A DNA stretch of 64,000 bases from Apostichopus japonicus. Lineage: Eukaryota; Echinodermata; Holothuroidea; Aspidochirotida; Stichopodidae. Location: the NCBI RefSeq assembly GCF_037975245.1, contig NC_092562.1, positions 10,207,001 through 10,271,000 of the forward strand, written 5' to 3'. A program made the translations under genes and the position numbers. Within the stretch, counting starts at the first letter, position 1, and each line of letters begins with the position of its first letter. This document shows, piece after piece, positions 52,861 through 64,000 of the stretch. Below the pieces are notes generated by a model that saw nothing but the letters and a program-made list of their open reading frames with translations, did no database searches and was not told the origin of the DNA.

Positions 52861-53345
52861 TCGGAGAGAAACATGACAGGAAGTTGACAAGGAGGAAAAG
52901 TACATGATCGGAATGGTTGGTTCTTCGGATGGTTCGGACGGACGTCACAGAGGATACGAGTTGAAGGTGATGTAGCTGAAAACTTTTGGCTGGTTTCTGA
53001 GATGGAATTAAATGTCTTCTGAGAGTTGGGGGTCCCAAATTTCCAGATCCAGGCCGGCGAGTGGACTTGCATAAAGGACGAACGGTGTTTGTTTTAGCTG
53101 ATTCTTGGTGAGTTGGTGTAGGTGGTGTGTAGGAACTGCGACTCTGTCTAGGAATTTATCCCTTAGTGGCACGGTTTAATCTTTCGATGACTGATGGAAT
53201 GTCGGCGATGGCTGTTATTGTTTCACTGTCTGTGTCCTGTGACATGTGGTAGGCTATTCTGCATGCTCTGCGCTGTGTGGCTTCGAGTTGTTCTGTGTTG
53301 TTTGTGGTGATGTGAGCCATGGCTGGTGCTGCATATTCGATGGTA
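52861..53345 (-). pseudogene. C-terminal LINE scrap
   Basis: Minus strand reads TIEYAAPAMAHITTNNTEQL, EATQRRACRIAYHMSQ and IPSVIERLNRATKG, then a frameshift to LDRVAVPTHHLHQLTKNQLK and IWDPQLSEDI. This is the usual region after RT in jockey/CR1-like LINEs (EYA-x-P-x-W ... LE-x-x-QRRA). Stops and frameshifts are present. Confidence 0.65.
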
Positions 53346-54660
53346 AACTGGCCATCTTATAGAGCCAGGGGACAGTATCCTAAAACAATACAAATTCCTG
53401 CCCAGCCCAAATAAGGAGATAAATGAAGCAGCTGTTCGACCTATTCATTATGGGAAAACACCAACATTTGTCAATAAACACTAAGACAACAGGTGTAAAC
53501 AACTTAGTGACGTAGTCCCAGAGAAAGAGTTCATACACAAAGAGGTGAACACTGGGTCACCTGTTTGCAGAAGATATCTCTCACTCTGGGGACAGCTTGG
53601 CTCGCTAATGGGTCAAGTGGTGGTTTTACTCTCCGCTACACGTGGAGGACAAAGCAATATCCAAGAATACAGGCTTAGTCATTAAAACTCCCTGCAATGA
53701 AGTGACAGGCCATAGAGCACCCGAGAACTTGTAGGGGGAACCTATCATAGGGAGGGGGATTCTAAATTTTAGTACTTCCTAATTTACCACAAAATAAGGG
53801 GTGCTACATATACATATATATATATATATATATCTGGATCCACCGTCGGTCACCCTCCCCTCTCAGTGGCGACGAGAGCTTTGTAGAGAGAAGGAGGGGG
53901 GGGGGGGAATAAACCATGGAGCCTCCTTCCTGAAGTCTTCACTTTCCCTGAAGTATATTATAAATTGATAAAATGCCTTTTTTTAATCCAATAATTCCCC
54001 GGTCAGCTTACAAATACTGACCGTAACCCCTGACCCACCTGCCGTCTGAAAGGCTACTTTATAGTTGGAATTAGGTGAAACACACATGTAGTAAAATAAA
54101 AGGAAAGGAACTTTTAGAGTTTTATCTTTTAGGTTTTAATGACAGATAAACGCACCACCAAGAAATCCCGATTTAATCCCCCACCCAAACCCACCCGCAC
54201 CCTCACCATTTGGTATTCATTATCACTAACTCTTTTCCAGATCCGTACCTGTCCCGAAAAGCAATAACAAATATATGACACGTGTGATATGATATCCATT
54301 TCGTTATAAGTAGGAAAATGAATCCCCCCCCCCCAAAAAAAAAAAAAAAAAAATGGGACTTGCATTATCTTGACAATCGAACAGATAAGGAGGTGTTCCA
54401 TGAAGACCTTTTATTAATGATAACACTTTTTCTGGATTTGGTGACAGATGTTTCACTCTCGAAGAAAAACAAATAATCAAATACGGACTTGCGTAAGAAA
54501 CCATCCTTCGTTTTTTCTCTACACAGTATTAATTTTATTCTTAAGGAAAGACATGACTCTCGCCCCCTTGTTCTCATGACATGAATTCCGTTTATGGCAT
54601 TTGTTAATACATAGATATTAAGAGAAAGAACAGACAAAGCAAAACAGAAATAGAAAACGG
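53346..54660. other. Intergenic, no gene seen
   Basis: A short TA run (53812-53832), a poly-G MITE scrap near 53895 and a C-run/A-run near 54325. Frames on the minus strand around 54129-54637 are discontinuous and lack motifs. Confidence 0.45.
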
Positions 54661-54677
54661 TTTGGATGTTGATGAGT

Positions 54678-55310
54678 CTACTTGGTACAAAGTGCGCAAG
54701 TCAGTTCATACCCGCTTACGTAAGGACCGCAGGGCGATCCACCGGAAGAGGTACACTTGACCTCAACAGGAATAAACGGTGCAAAATCGTCGGCGTGATA
54801 GATATACCCTCTCTGGCAGTGGGATCCTTGTCGAGGCACCCGTACTGAACCCTATGGTGTTCATATTGCCACGAGGAACTATAGTGCCACAAGGAACTGT
54901 GCCACAATGAACTATGTTGCTATGGTGCCACAAGGAAGCCATAGTACTCACGCGTCCAGTTACATTGACAAGACACACGGCCGGGAATCACCAGGGCTGT
55001 AGACCGGCTAGTGGACTCACACACTACACACGGAACGTCGTGATCAACAATTGACTTGACGAGATCAAACTCTGACCTATACTCCACAGTCGAGATAAAG
55101 CTTCTTCTGCTTTGAATGCCACTCTGTGGCTGGTAGTTCTTGGTCGAATGGCATGCATAGGTAGTTGCTGCCCCCCTACATCTTCGTACCCTGGCACACC
55201 TACGAAACCTGCATATACTACTTCAGCTGTGGCTGGGCATTCGGTACGGCCCCACCGGATGTAAACGGCACCACCAGATCTTTCCATATTCACTGTCAAA
55301 CCAAAACCAG
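54678..55310 (-). pseudogene. Short-chain collagen C4-like domain, pseudogene
   Basis: The minus strand preserves most of the C-terminal domain of proteins annotated in marine invertebrates as short-chain collagen C4-like. In order, across several frames: GGAVYIRWGRTECPATAEVV, YAGFVGV; NYLCMPFDQE; DHDVPCVVCESTSRS; CNWTREYYGF; CLDKDP; and CGPYVSGYELTCALCTK with a stop at 54678. Cys positions and the WGR, WTREYYG and GYELTC motifs fit the family. At least three frameshifts, plus a CCACAAGGAAC/CCACAATGAAC-type repeat inserted near 54880-54950, break it. No collagen triplets are seen upstream. Assembly error could mimic some shifts, but several independent ones argue for a true pseudogene. Confidence 0.75.
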
Positions 55311-56670
55311 TGTGTTGTGTTGTGTTGTTTTTATAATGATAGGAACTCATATAATGTTAATTACTTTGGCGGGCCATATGTATCGGATCAATGGGAATCG
55401 ACAAGTATCGACTTAAATCGACATATGCCAATTTAAATCGATATCCGTCACAATTTGATGGCTGGTGACCCAAATGATCTTTAACCTCCCCAGAAATTAT
55501 AGGCTCTTCTACTTAATGTGGTACTCCCTACACACCAAACATGGGATTGGTCCAAGCTTCCCTTCTCGATATATCGTGTGTACAAGCAAGGCGTCACACA
55601 CATACCCATACACACACCCATACACTCATACATATACTCATCCGCATGCATGACTGCAAAGGTTACGATTATCATCGAAACCAAAACTAGAAGAATGAGA
55701 CTAGATGAGTCTCAAGTAATAATACCTTTAAATTATACAAAAGTTCAGTTTCTTTATCAATGGCCGTACGACTAAAAATACTTTACAACTAGAGCGCAGG
55801 CGGCTAGTTCTGGTATACCTGTGGACACGAATTAAGTAGGTAAGTATTATAAGTATGGCAAGGCTATTTGCAAGTTGGGAGTAGAGCTTTGAACTTGATG
55901 CACGCTTTAACAGGCAGTAAGTGTAAATCATGATGATGGATTGGAGTAACATGAGGCTTAGATCTGGCCTTTGAAACTGATGTTCATTAGGTGAAGATTC
56001 CTGAGGCCATCAAAAATTGTCCAAGATTAGGGGGACACAAAATGGGTGTACAAGCATGTTTATTTATCCAAATAGTTCCAGAATTTACCAGTGTCTCGAA
56101 GAACTAAAGAGGGTGATATACATATATTATTAAAATGTTGAATCATGATTAGATTGATAAAATATAAACAAAAATTAATATAAATAAATATTACTCTCAG
56201 AATGTCTATTTTTTTTTTTTTTTTGCAATCGCACCCCCCCCCCCCCCCACCAAAAAAAAAGTCCACCAAATAAGGCACCGTCATGTCTGTTTTATATTTA
56301 TCAACGTGTACACTTACTTTAGTTTATACTTATTGTAAACGTTTATTATTTTACCATATAGTCTTCTGTTTCTATTGTGTACTATAACATCTTCATTGTT
56401 TCCCTTCACATGATTTTCGGGTAACTTCATCGCTTCTTTATGTTATCACTCACTGTGTTGTGTGTGTGCTATAGTGTCGTTGAGTGGTGTATTTCTGTAC
56501 TATCTTCATTTTGTGACTTTTGGCGGTCCATATGAGCTCATGTCATACGAGTCTACTAATAGCTAGAAACTTGGCATGATCGATCCGCTGCCCGCCTACT
56601 GGTCACGTATGAACATAAAAACTGGGGTGCGACTGAACAGACTAGAAGTCTCTCCAAATAAAATAAAAAT
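55311..56670. other. Region upstream of SPTLC1, no gene seen
   Basis: Contains a CACACAYACCCATA-type low-complexity run (55595-55645), T- and C-runs near 56210-56250, and AT-rich DNA. The promoter of SPTLC1 should be in the last few hundred bases, but no clear core element stands out. Confidence 0.4.
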
Positions 56671-56676
56671 ACTGAA

Positions 56677-59600
56677 ATGGAGAGTGTTTGGAATTTCATA
56701 AGTCCTGAACCATGGAGCTTTGGAGAACTTTTTGAGGCCCTCCGACAAGTTTGTGTTTTAATTACTAAAGAAAAACACATTAGGTTCTAGCCTATCTCTT
56801 CATTGACTATGATATATCGTTAGCCTAATGTTAATTGTTATGCAACATGCATAAGCGAGTGTAGAATTAGAAATGGATACAGCGTTTTCGGAGCCTAGTC
56901 TAGTACTGGGAGATAGTGCTATTCCGCCATAGGTACATACCGCCATACCTTTCTGCCATAGGTTTCGATCTACAGGCTCGAAACCTATGGCGGAAAGGTA
57001 CATTTTATTAATGGATTTTACCGTGGTGTACAGGAATGTATCGGTGAAACTTTCTTTGAATCGTGTGGAAGGATAGGTACACCTTCAAATGTGATGGTCC
57101 CCCGACTGAATTGTAGTTGATTGGGGAGTAGATACACAGTCTTTAAAGGTTGATTGAATAGTTTTAATTGTGTTCATAAGAGTCGATACATTGTCTTCAA
57201 ATATATAATAGTTGGTTGATTAAATCGAATTAAATTAGCATGCTGATTGTTTATTGAAAAGTCTGTCGATTTAAGTGACCAATCTTGTGGATTTTGCAAG
57301 CCTATGCAGGTAGAGTGAAGCGAAGCAATAAACAGTGCATATACAATGCACCCACAATAATGTGCTATTTCAGCCATACAAAAGTGTTTTACTGCTATGG
57401 TGGCATGGCGGAGAGAGCACATTTTCTATGGCGGAAAGTACCAATGGCGGAATGACACGGCACCTATATAGTAGTAGTGTAGCCATAGGAGAAGTGCTTG
57501 TACTATGTAGGCTTAGTAATAGTAGGACTGTTACTGCTTTTCAAAGAATCCTCATTATACGTCAGAAATCGTTGCAAAACGAAATGAGCATATCCTTGTG
57601 AAGTAATGACAAAGTGTAGTGCTGCTGATATACTCCTTGGCCTAAGCCTAACTAACTACCCTATATGCCTAGCCTAGGGATACAGTAAGTTGGTTGCTTC
57701 AATTTGGATTGCAATCTGGTGAGATTGAGAGGAAAACAAATAGGCCTGCAACTCATTACAAGTTACAGTTAAGCTAATTTGAGAATTAATGTAAAGGCCT
57801 ACTTTTGAACTAGTATTAAAGCTGCACAATGATGACCATGAGTCTAAAAACAAAAAATCACAAGTTGTCACATTTAAAAACCAAGAAACACTCCTTTAAT
57901 TAAACTTCATTTTTGTTTCCTTTGGCCTGATTTTCTTGAAAATCAAATACAGGCAATGTTGTATGCAAACTATTTATGTACTGTCATCAAGGAAAAAGTC
58001 CATTTGTATCTAATTTGCTTAGATTTCCCTAAAAAGGATCAACATTTCACTTAAGTCTTACATCATAACCTCTTTCTTCAATTCATCATATTTTCATATT
58101 CCAATTTGTAAATTAAAATGTAAAGCTTTGCATAAATTTGTTAAATGATCAGTATGAACTATGAACAACTGTAACAGAGTAATTATGGATTATCTTGTAG
58201 TGAAAGGAGTGGGCTTGAGTTGCTTATTAGAATTCCAAGCAGTCGTCTGGACAGTCATGTAGATTGTAGTTTCACTGTTTTAATGTGCAATAAAACCAAC
58301 TTCAGTTGTAATATTTAAGTCGTTAATATTAACTTTTGAATTTACTTTTGTGTTTCCTCAAGGCTCCAATGTACCACATCGTGGTGGAGATTGTTTTGAT
58401 AGTATTCATCATCCGGCTGTTACTGACCAAGAGTTATCCTATTGAGAGCAATGAACTCACCGAGGCTGTAAGTCACTCGCTTATTTTATTGCTTTTCGAC
58501 CAGTTCCTTTTGTAAACTTAAATTCTTCCATACTTGGTTCTAATTTAAGCTACTAAGTATATACTTTAATCATGTGATCTATGCTCACACTGGTTTAAAG
58601 AAAGTGAGCAGGGTTTCAAACTTCTTCCAATCCAATTGGATTTACTGACTGAACATTGCCAGAGACCTGCCACTTTATCTAAGCATACGGCACACTTGTA
58701 ACCATACACAGCCATTGGTACTCATCCTTAGCAGGTCACACTTTGTGTTCAGTGTCAGTGGTTTTACGCTACTAGAGAATATTTCTTCTGAAGGAACGTT
58801 ATATACTTTTGGTTATTAAAACTTTTACTTGTGATATCTGTGCATGTTCATATTTGCAATACAAAACTTATGCATGGAGATTATGAAGGAAAGGGAAAAT
58901 GCAAACATTGTTTTGCTTCCACAGCCTGTCTTCCACTCTGTTTTATGTTGTTACTTGCACCAGTAGCATTTAGTCACTGCTTAAGTGTAAAGAACTTTTT
59001 GGTCTTTTTGGAGAGGTGGAAAGGAGAGTTCTCGACTTGTACTCTTTTGTCATAATGAATGTTAAGTGTAGCTTTAATACAATCTACGAGGTTTTTACAA
59101 ATTTTATCAATCAGGAGAAAGAAGAGCTGATTCAAGACTGGGAACCAGAACCTCTCGTGCCATATACACCCGAAGATCATCCAGATCTGAAACCGAGAGT
59201 CGTAACAAAGTAAGTCCGAGTATTCACCTCTCTGCCACATATAATAATAATAATCATATCACTGTTATGACATGATTTAATCAATGTCCATTTCTGTTTG
59301 GCTTTTGATCTCACTTTTCCTCTCCCTTTTTTTGTTTTCTAGGCAAAGTCCTACATCATTAGTTGTGAATGGTAAAGAAGGCATCAACATGGCTACTTTA
59401 AACTTTCTGGGTATGATTGGCAGGAAAGAAACAGAGGTACTGTACTATCATCGTTCAAAGTTTTACCTCAGAGAAGTGGTTTAGATTTCAAGAAACCATT
59501 GAGACTGATTATATATTACATAGCAGCAGGACTGACCGGTTATAATAACTTTTAACATCAGTGGTAAATTTTTGCAGGGTTTTCACATTGGTTTTTGTGC

Positions 59601-62106
59601 CCACCATTTCCACTCTCTCACCTTCCAGGTCTTCCAAGGTAACTTTAACTCTAATGAGCAGATGACAAGCTTTGCCATACTTCAATACAATTCAAATTTG
59701 TTGTCTTCCAACATCAACCATATCACAGATACACCAAATACAAACACAAAATGACATTTAGAAATAAAATGAAATGTGAAATCAGTTTGCTGCCATTGAT
59801 ATGAGTTTTGTTTTGTATGTACTGCATTAAAATGTCCCTCAATAGGCCATATATTTGTGTACAACCTCACCACTGGTTATGTGTATATGTATGTTATGTG
59901 TACGCGAATGAAACAGCTTATGAAATTTATTTTATTTATATGTATGTAGGAACAACAAACTTAAATGAAAAGAGAGAATCATAAAAAAAAGAAGAAAAAG
60001 TGGTGACCTATGGGTAGTAGCATCAATAAAAGAAAGGATTTATCGGTTTCGATGCTTTGCATCCATTGAACCTATGCAGTCAATTGTGTCTATGTGTGTG
60101 TTTAAGTGTAGTGTGTATGTGATGCACTAGCTAATAAACATGGTTTGTTGGTCAGGGTCAGTAGATGATCCCGGTTTGGTGGGGCTATCATGTATATTAA
60201 TGAGTGGGTGGAGCTTAATTTAAATTCTTAAAATGTCAATATCTCTTTGACGGTATGTCAGATTTAGTCCATACTGGTATGGTGATGTAACTACATAGCA
60301 AGGGCATGTTCTTTGCAACAATAAGTTTTACTTCATTAACATCTATGAATGGATAGGGCTTAAATGGAAATCTTCAAAAACAACTTGTAAAAATGGCATC
60401 TCAACAAACTCAAGTTGAGTCAAGGTCAAACTTTGTATGTAGATGCTCTATGATGTGTAGATGTGCCCTACTGTTTTTGGCTCCCATCTCATGAATATTA
60501 ATGAGTGGGCAGGGCTTTACAAAAATTTCTTAAGATGTCAATATCGCTCTAACCGTATGTCCGATTCAGTTCTTAAAAAGCAGCTTGTAAACAATTTAAG
60601 TATATTCATAAAGTACATGCTTATGAGATCATAAAATTTGACCTCATTAATATTCATGCATGCATCTGTTTTTAATACTATGTCACTACATAGACTTTAT
60701 CAACATGATAACTGATTCCTGGTACCTTCCTTGATATGTATAATGTTGTTGCATTAGTCAATAGATAATCGCTCATTGGTGTGCACAAGTTCATGAATAT
60801 TAACATTATGACTTACCACCAGGGTTGGCATTTTCCCACTAAGCGGTAAAAACCAGGTAAAAACCGGGAAAAACTGGTAAATACTGGTAAAAACCACCTC
60901 CGTCTCGAAAACTATTATTACTTGTCTGTAATATGCAGGGTCATCAGTAGGCACGATATTGTTTCATGACAGGCATATGTTATTGAATATGGGAGTTTCT
61001 TAGCTTCATTTTGAGCTATTTTATCACAACCTAATTCTACTTTTTGTGGAAAAAAGAGTATTTTTCATATTGCACATGTATAGTTATTCTGTCACGATCT
61101 CTTTAGCAGTATGCATTGCCTATTGACCAAACCATTATAGGTTTACACTGGGACACTCACCCCTCCTAAATTCTTCAGGCCTATTATGTGCTCAGACAGT
61201 TCATTCAATTAATACAGTAGGCAACAGTCTATTGAGGTGAACTTCAATCCAGGGGGCTCAATAGAAACTGCTTTAAACGCACAATGGCCCTACCGAGCCA
61301 TTCACACAACCTAACTGTTTTCCTTGATGCAAACATGGTCCATTTATTGTACAACTTCATGCATGAGTGATTAAACACCTTGAGGTGGACAGGTGAGGTG
61401 ATACTGGGCACTTCCTGTGTATAGGCTAACTGAAGTTATAGATCATGGCTGTTCTTTGGATGTAACCCAACCCCCTACCATAAGATGCCATTTTCTTGTA
61501 GTTTCTATGCTCCTCCACAAGTTCCACATGAATTTTTAGGAATTCTATATAATTTGAGGTTTTTCCCAGTTTTCCCACTTATAGGTGGGAAAAACCTCCT
61601 GGTAAAAACCGGCCAACCCTGCTTACCACACTATTAATATGTTTGGGCATCGTAACCACTAATGGTTTTCATTTGCTGGGTTAGTTACCTTTCCACCAGT
61701 TATGGAAGTGGGGATTTTTAAGAGAATATACTGTAAAAAGTTCAGTAAACCTCTTTGGGATAGATCATTGCTCACAAATTGTATATAATGGAAAACCTGA
61801 AAATTTGGTACTTTAAATTTAAAATACATCACATCATATTATGACATTTTCTCTAACAATCCATATATTGCAAATGGACAAACGAACTTCCTTGTGCAAT
61901 CTTGTGACGAATATGCTTTTAAGTTAACATGAAAGTTTGTATTGAAAATACAAAAGTTTTCAAATGTTCTATAAATTCCTTATATTTTTCTGTCTCAAAA
62001 GTCCAAAGTTGTTTTCATGTTTCTGTTTGACAGGAAGCTGGTCTCAAGGCAGCTGCTACCTATGGGGTTGGAAGCTGCGGACCAAGGGGCTTCTATGGAA
62101 CGATAG
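56677..62106 (+). CDS. SPTLC1: Serine palmitoyltransferase long-chain base subunit 1 (5' exons)
   Basis: Non-catalytic partner subunit of serine palmitoyltransferase, the ER-membrane, PLP-dependent enzyme that makes 3-ketosphinganine from serine and palmitoyl-CoA, the first step of sphingolipid synthesis. Exons: probable exon 1 56677-56748 (MESVW..., PWSFGELFEALRQ, phase 0); exon 2 58363-58467 (APMYHIVVEIVLIVFIIRLL, the membrane helix); exon 3 59115-59209 (EKEELIQDWEPEPLVPYTPE); exon 4 59343-59436 (VVNGKEGINMATLNFLGM); exon 5 62034-62106 (YGVGSCGPRGFYGT). Splice phases agree throughout, and spacing equals the vertebrate protein with no gap between exons 4 and 5. The Cys in GVGSCGPRG corresponds to human C133, changed in hereditary sensory neuropathy type 1. 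Remaining exons lie beyond the window. Exon 1 is less certain than the rest because its donor is gtttgt. Confidence 0.93.
56916..57458. mobile_element. Candidate MITE with CCGCCATAGGTAC ends in SPTLC1 intron 1
   Basis: Left end GTGCTATTCCGCCATAGGTAC is mirrored by GTACCAATGGCGGAATGACAC at the right end. The same GCCATAGGT word recurs inside. There is no coding and the target duplication is not clear. Confidence 0.55.
56946..57000. repeat. 23-bp inverted repeat, 9-bp loop
   Basis: Arms 56946-56968 and 56978-57000 around TCTACAGGC differ only by one T/C (a G-U pair in RNA). It contains CTGCCATAGGTTTCGA and lies within the element at 56916-57458. Confidence 0.92.
60170..60780. repeat. Imperfect tandem duplication of about 300 bp in SPTLC1 intron 4
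   Basis: ATTAATGAGTGGGTGGAGCT (about 60196) and ATTAATGAGTGGGCAGGGCT (about 60497) each lead into AAATGTCAATATCTCT-like and ACGGTATGTCAGATT-like sequence. A partial third start is near 60792. It is non-coding. Confidence 0.6.
60820..61621. mobile_element. hAT-type MITE in SPTLC1 intron 4
   Basis: Starts CAGGGTTGGCATTTTCCCAC and ends GGCCAACCCTG, with repeated GGTAAAAACC words in both ends. It is flanked by CTTACCAC at 60812-60819 and 61622-61629, an exact 8-bp duplication. It is 802 bp and non-coding. Confidence 0.88.
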
Positions 62107-63905
62107 GTGAGTCTACTATCACATATATTGAGATGTATGTAGAGGTAAGTCTACTATCACCTATATTTTAAATGTATGTATAGGTAAGTCTACTATCACA
62201 CATATTTAGATGTATTATAGGTAAGGCTACTATCACCTATATTTTAAAATGTATGTATAGGTAAGTCTACTATCACATATATTTAGATGTATATATAGGT
62301 AAGTCTACTATCAAATATATTTAGATGTATGTTTATGTAGCTCTACTATCACATATATTTAGATGTATTTATAGGTAAGTCTACTATCACATATACTTAG
62401 ATGTATTTAAAGGTATGTCTACTATCACAAATATTTAGCTGTATTTATAGGTAAGTCTACTATCACATTTTTTAGATGTATTTATAGGTAAGTCTACTAT
62501 CACATATATTTAGATGTATGTATAGCTAGCTCTACTATCACATATATTTAAATGTATGTATAGGTAGCTCTACTATCACATATATTTAGATGTATGTATA
62601 GGTAGCTCTACTATCGCATATATTTAGATGTATGTATAGGTAAGTCTACTATCACCTATATTTTAAATGTATGTATAGGTAAGTCTACTATCACACATAT
62701 TTAGATGTATTTATAGGTAAGTCTACTATCACATATATTTAAATGTATGTATAGGTAGCTCTACTATCACATATATTTAGATGTATGTATAGGTAAGTCT
62801 ACTATCACCTATATTTTAAATGTATGTATAGGTAAGTCTACTATCACACATATTTAGATGTATTTATAGGTAAGTCTACTATCACTTATATTTTAAATGT
62901 ATGTATAGGTAAGTCTACTATCACATATATTTAGATTTATTTATAGGTAAGTCTTCTATCACATATATTTTGATGTATTTATAGGTAAGTCTGCTATCAC
63001 ATATATTTAGATGTGTTTATAGGTAAGTCTACTATCACATTTTTTTAGATGTATTTATAGGTAAGTCTACTATCACATATATTTAGATGTATGTATAGCT
63101 AGCTCTACTATCACATATATTTAAATGTATGTATAGGTAAGTCTACTATCACCTATATTTTAAATGTATGTATAGGTAAGTCTACTATCACACATATTTA
63201 GATGTATTTATAGGTAAGTCTACTATCACCTATATTTTAAATGTATGTATAGGTAAGTCTACTATCACATATATTTAGATTTATTTATAGGTAAGTCTTC
63301 TATCACATATATTTTGATGTATTTATAGGTAAGTCTACTATCACATATATTTAGATGTATTTATAGGTAAGTCTACTATCACCTATATTTTAAATGTATG
63401 TATAGGTAAGTCTACTATCACATATATTTAGATTTATTTTTAGGTAAGTCTTCTATCACATATATTTTGATGTATTTATAGGTAAGTCTGCTATCACATA
63501 TAGTTAGATGCATGTATAGGTAAGTCTACTATCACATATATTTAGATTTATTTTTAGGTAAGTCTTCTATCACATATATTTTGATGTATTTATAGGTAAG
63601 TCTGCTATCACATATAGTTAGATGCATGTATAGGTAAGTCTACTATCACATATATTTAGATGTGTTTATAGGTAAGTCTACTATCACATATATTTAGATG
63701 TATTTATAGGTAAGTCTACTATCACATATTTAGATGTATTTATAGGTAGCTCTACTATCACATTTATTTAGATATATGTATATAGGTCAGTCTATCACAT
63801 ATATTTAGATGATGGTGTAGGTAAGTCTACTATCACATATACTTAGATGTAGTATAGGTAAGTCTACTATCACATGTATTTAGATGTGTTTATAGGTAAG
63901 TCTAC
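62107..63905 (+). repeat. 38-bp minisatellite of splice-donor-bearing units in SPTLC1 intron 5
   Basis: Starts at the first base of the intron. The true donor GTGAGTCTACTATCAC is the start of the first unit, and about 47 units follow, most with TATAG or similar directly before GTAAGTCTACTATCAC. Variants: GTAGCTCTAC, GTAAGTCTTC, ACCTATATTTT versus ACATATATTTAG. Higher-order blocks of several units recur (for example around 62870-63060 and 63180-63330). The array decays after 63900 but similar words reach the window end. Confidence 0.95.
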
Positions 63906-64000
63906 TGGGATAATATATTAGTAAGTCTAACATCACATCCTTTCATAAAAATAGATCAGTGAGCCATCCCAGACATCTGTATCTAAGTAAGTCTACCATT

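Overview
This is a piece of an animal nuclear genome, AT-rich, intron-rich and heavily loaded with repeats. The recognisable host genes are serine palmitoyltransferase subunit 1, a broken short-chain-collagen-C4-like gene and a small family of His-rich secreted proteins. Together with L2/CR1-type LINEs, tRNA-type SINEs and many hAT-type MITEs they suggest a marine invertebrate, most likely an echinoderm. That placement is inference and not certain. There are no rRNA genes, no intact tRNA genes, no CRISPR array and no bacterial-type operon.

Layout. (1) 1-10719 is one copy of a long segmental duplication whose second copy is 25619-35424. Each copy carries the first coding exons of a small secreted-protein gene (gene A and gene B, minus strand) and a decayed minus-strand LINE. 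That LINE is split by a SINE with a U2-snRNA-like head (11-bp target duplication) and by an approximately 0.8-kb hAT-type MITE (8-bp target duplication). (2) 11.9-22.2 kb holds an L2/CR1-like LINE with an approximately 1.47-kb TATC tail. Its open reading frame is split by a 5408-bp DNA transposon that sits precisely at a TA dinucleotide and carries a decayed BEN-like gene. (3) 23.9-28.9 kb is gene B, which I can resolve into four exons encoding about 126 aa. (4) 35.4-38.3 kb is a decayed Ty3/Gypsy gag-pol bounded by inverted, not direct, approximately 111-bp repeats. (5) 46.8-50.6 kb is gene C, plus strand, a four-exon paralogue of A and B (127 aa). Its introns hold TA, GATA and 91-bp minisatellite arrays. 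(6) 52-55 kb has a foldback element, a LINE scrap and a short-chain-collagen-C4-like pseudogene. (7) 56.7-64 kb is the 5' part of SPTLC1 on the plus strand. It runs off the window inside an intron made of roughly 47 copies of a 38-bp repeat, each containing a consensus splice donor.

How the parts relate. Genes A, B and C form one paralogue family: signal peptide, His/Asp-rich segment, two short domains, one internal Cys and a C-terminal Cys. They share phase-1 introns and a 14-nt last coding exon. A and B arose with the segmental duplication, and C is older and on the opposite strand. I do not recognise the family, and it is the best candidate here for something undescribed. Most of the remaining sequence is layered transposon insertion, and the layers can be ordered from target-site duplications.
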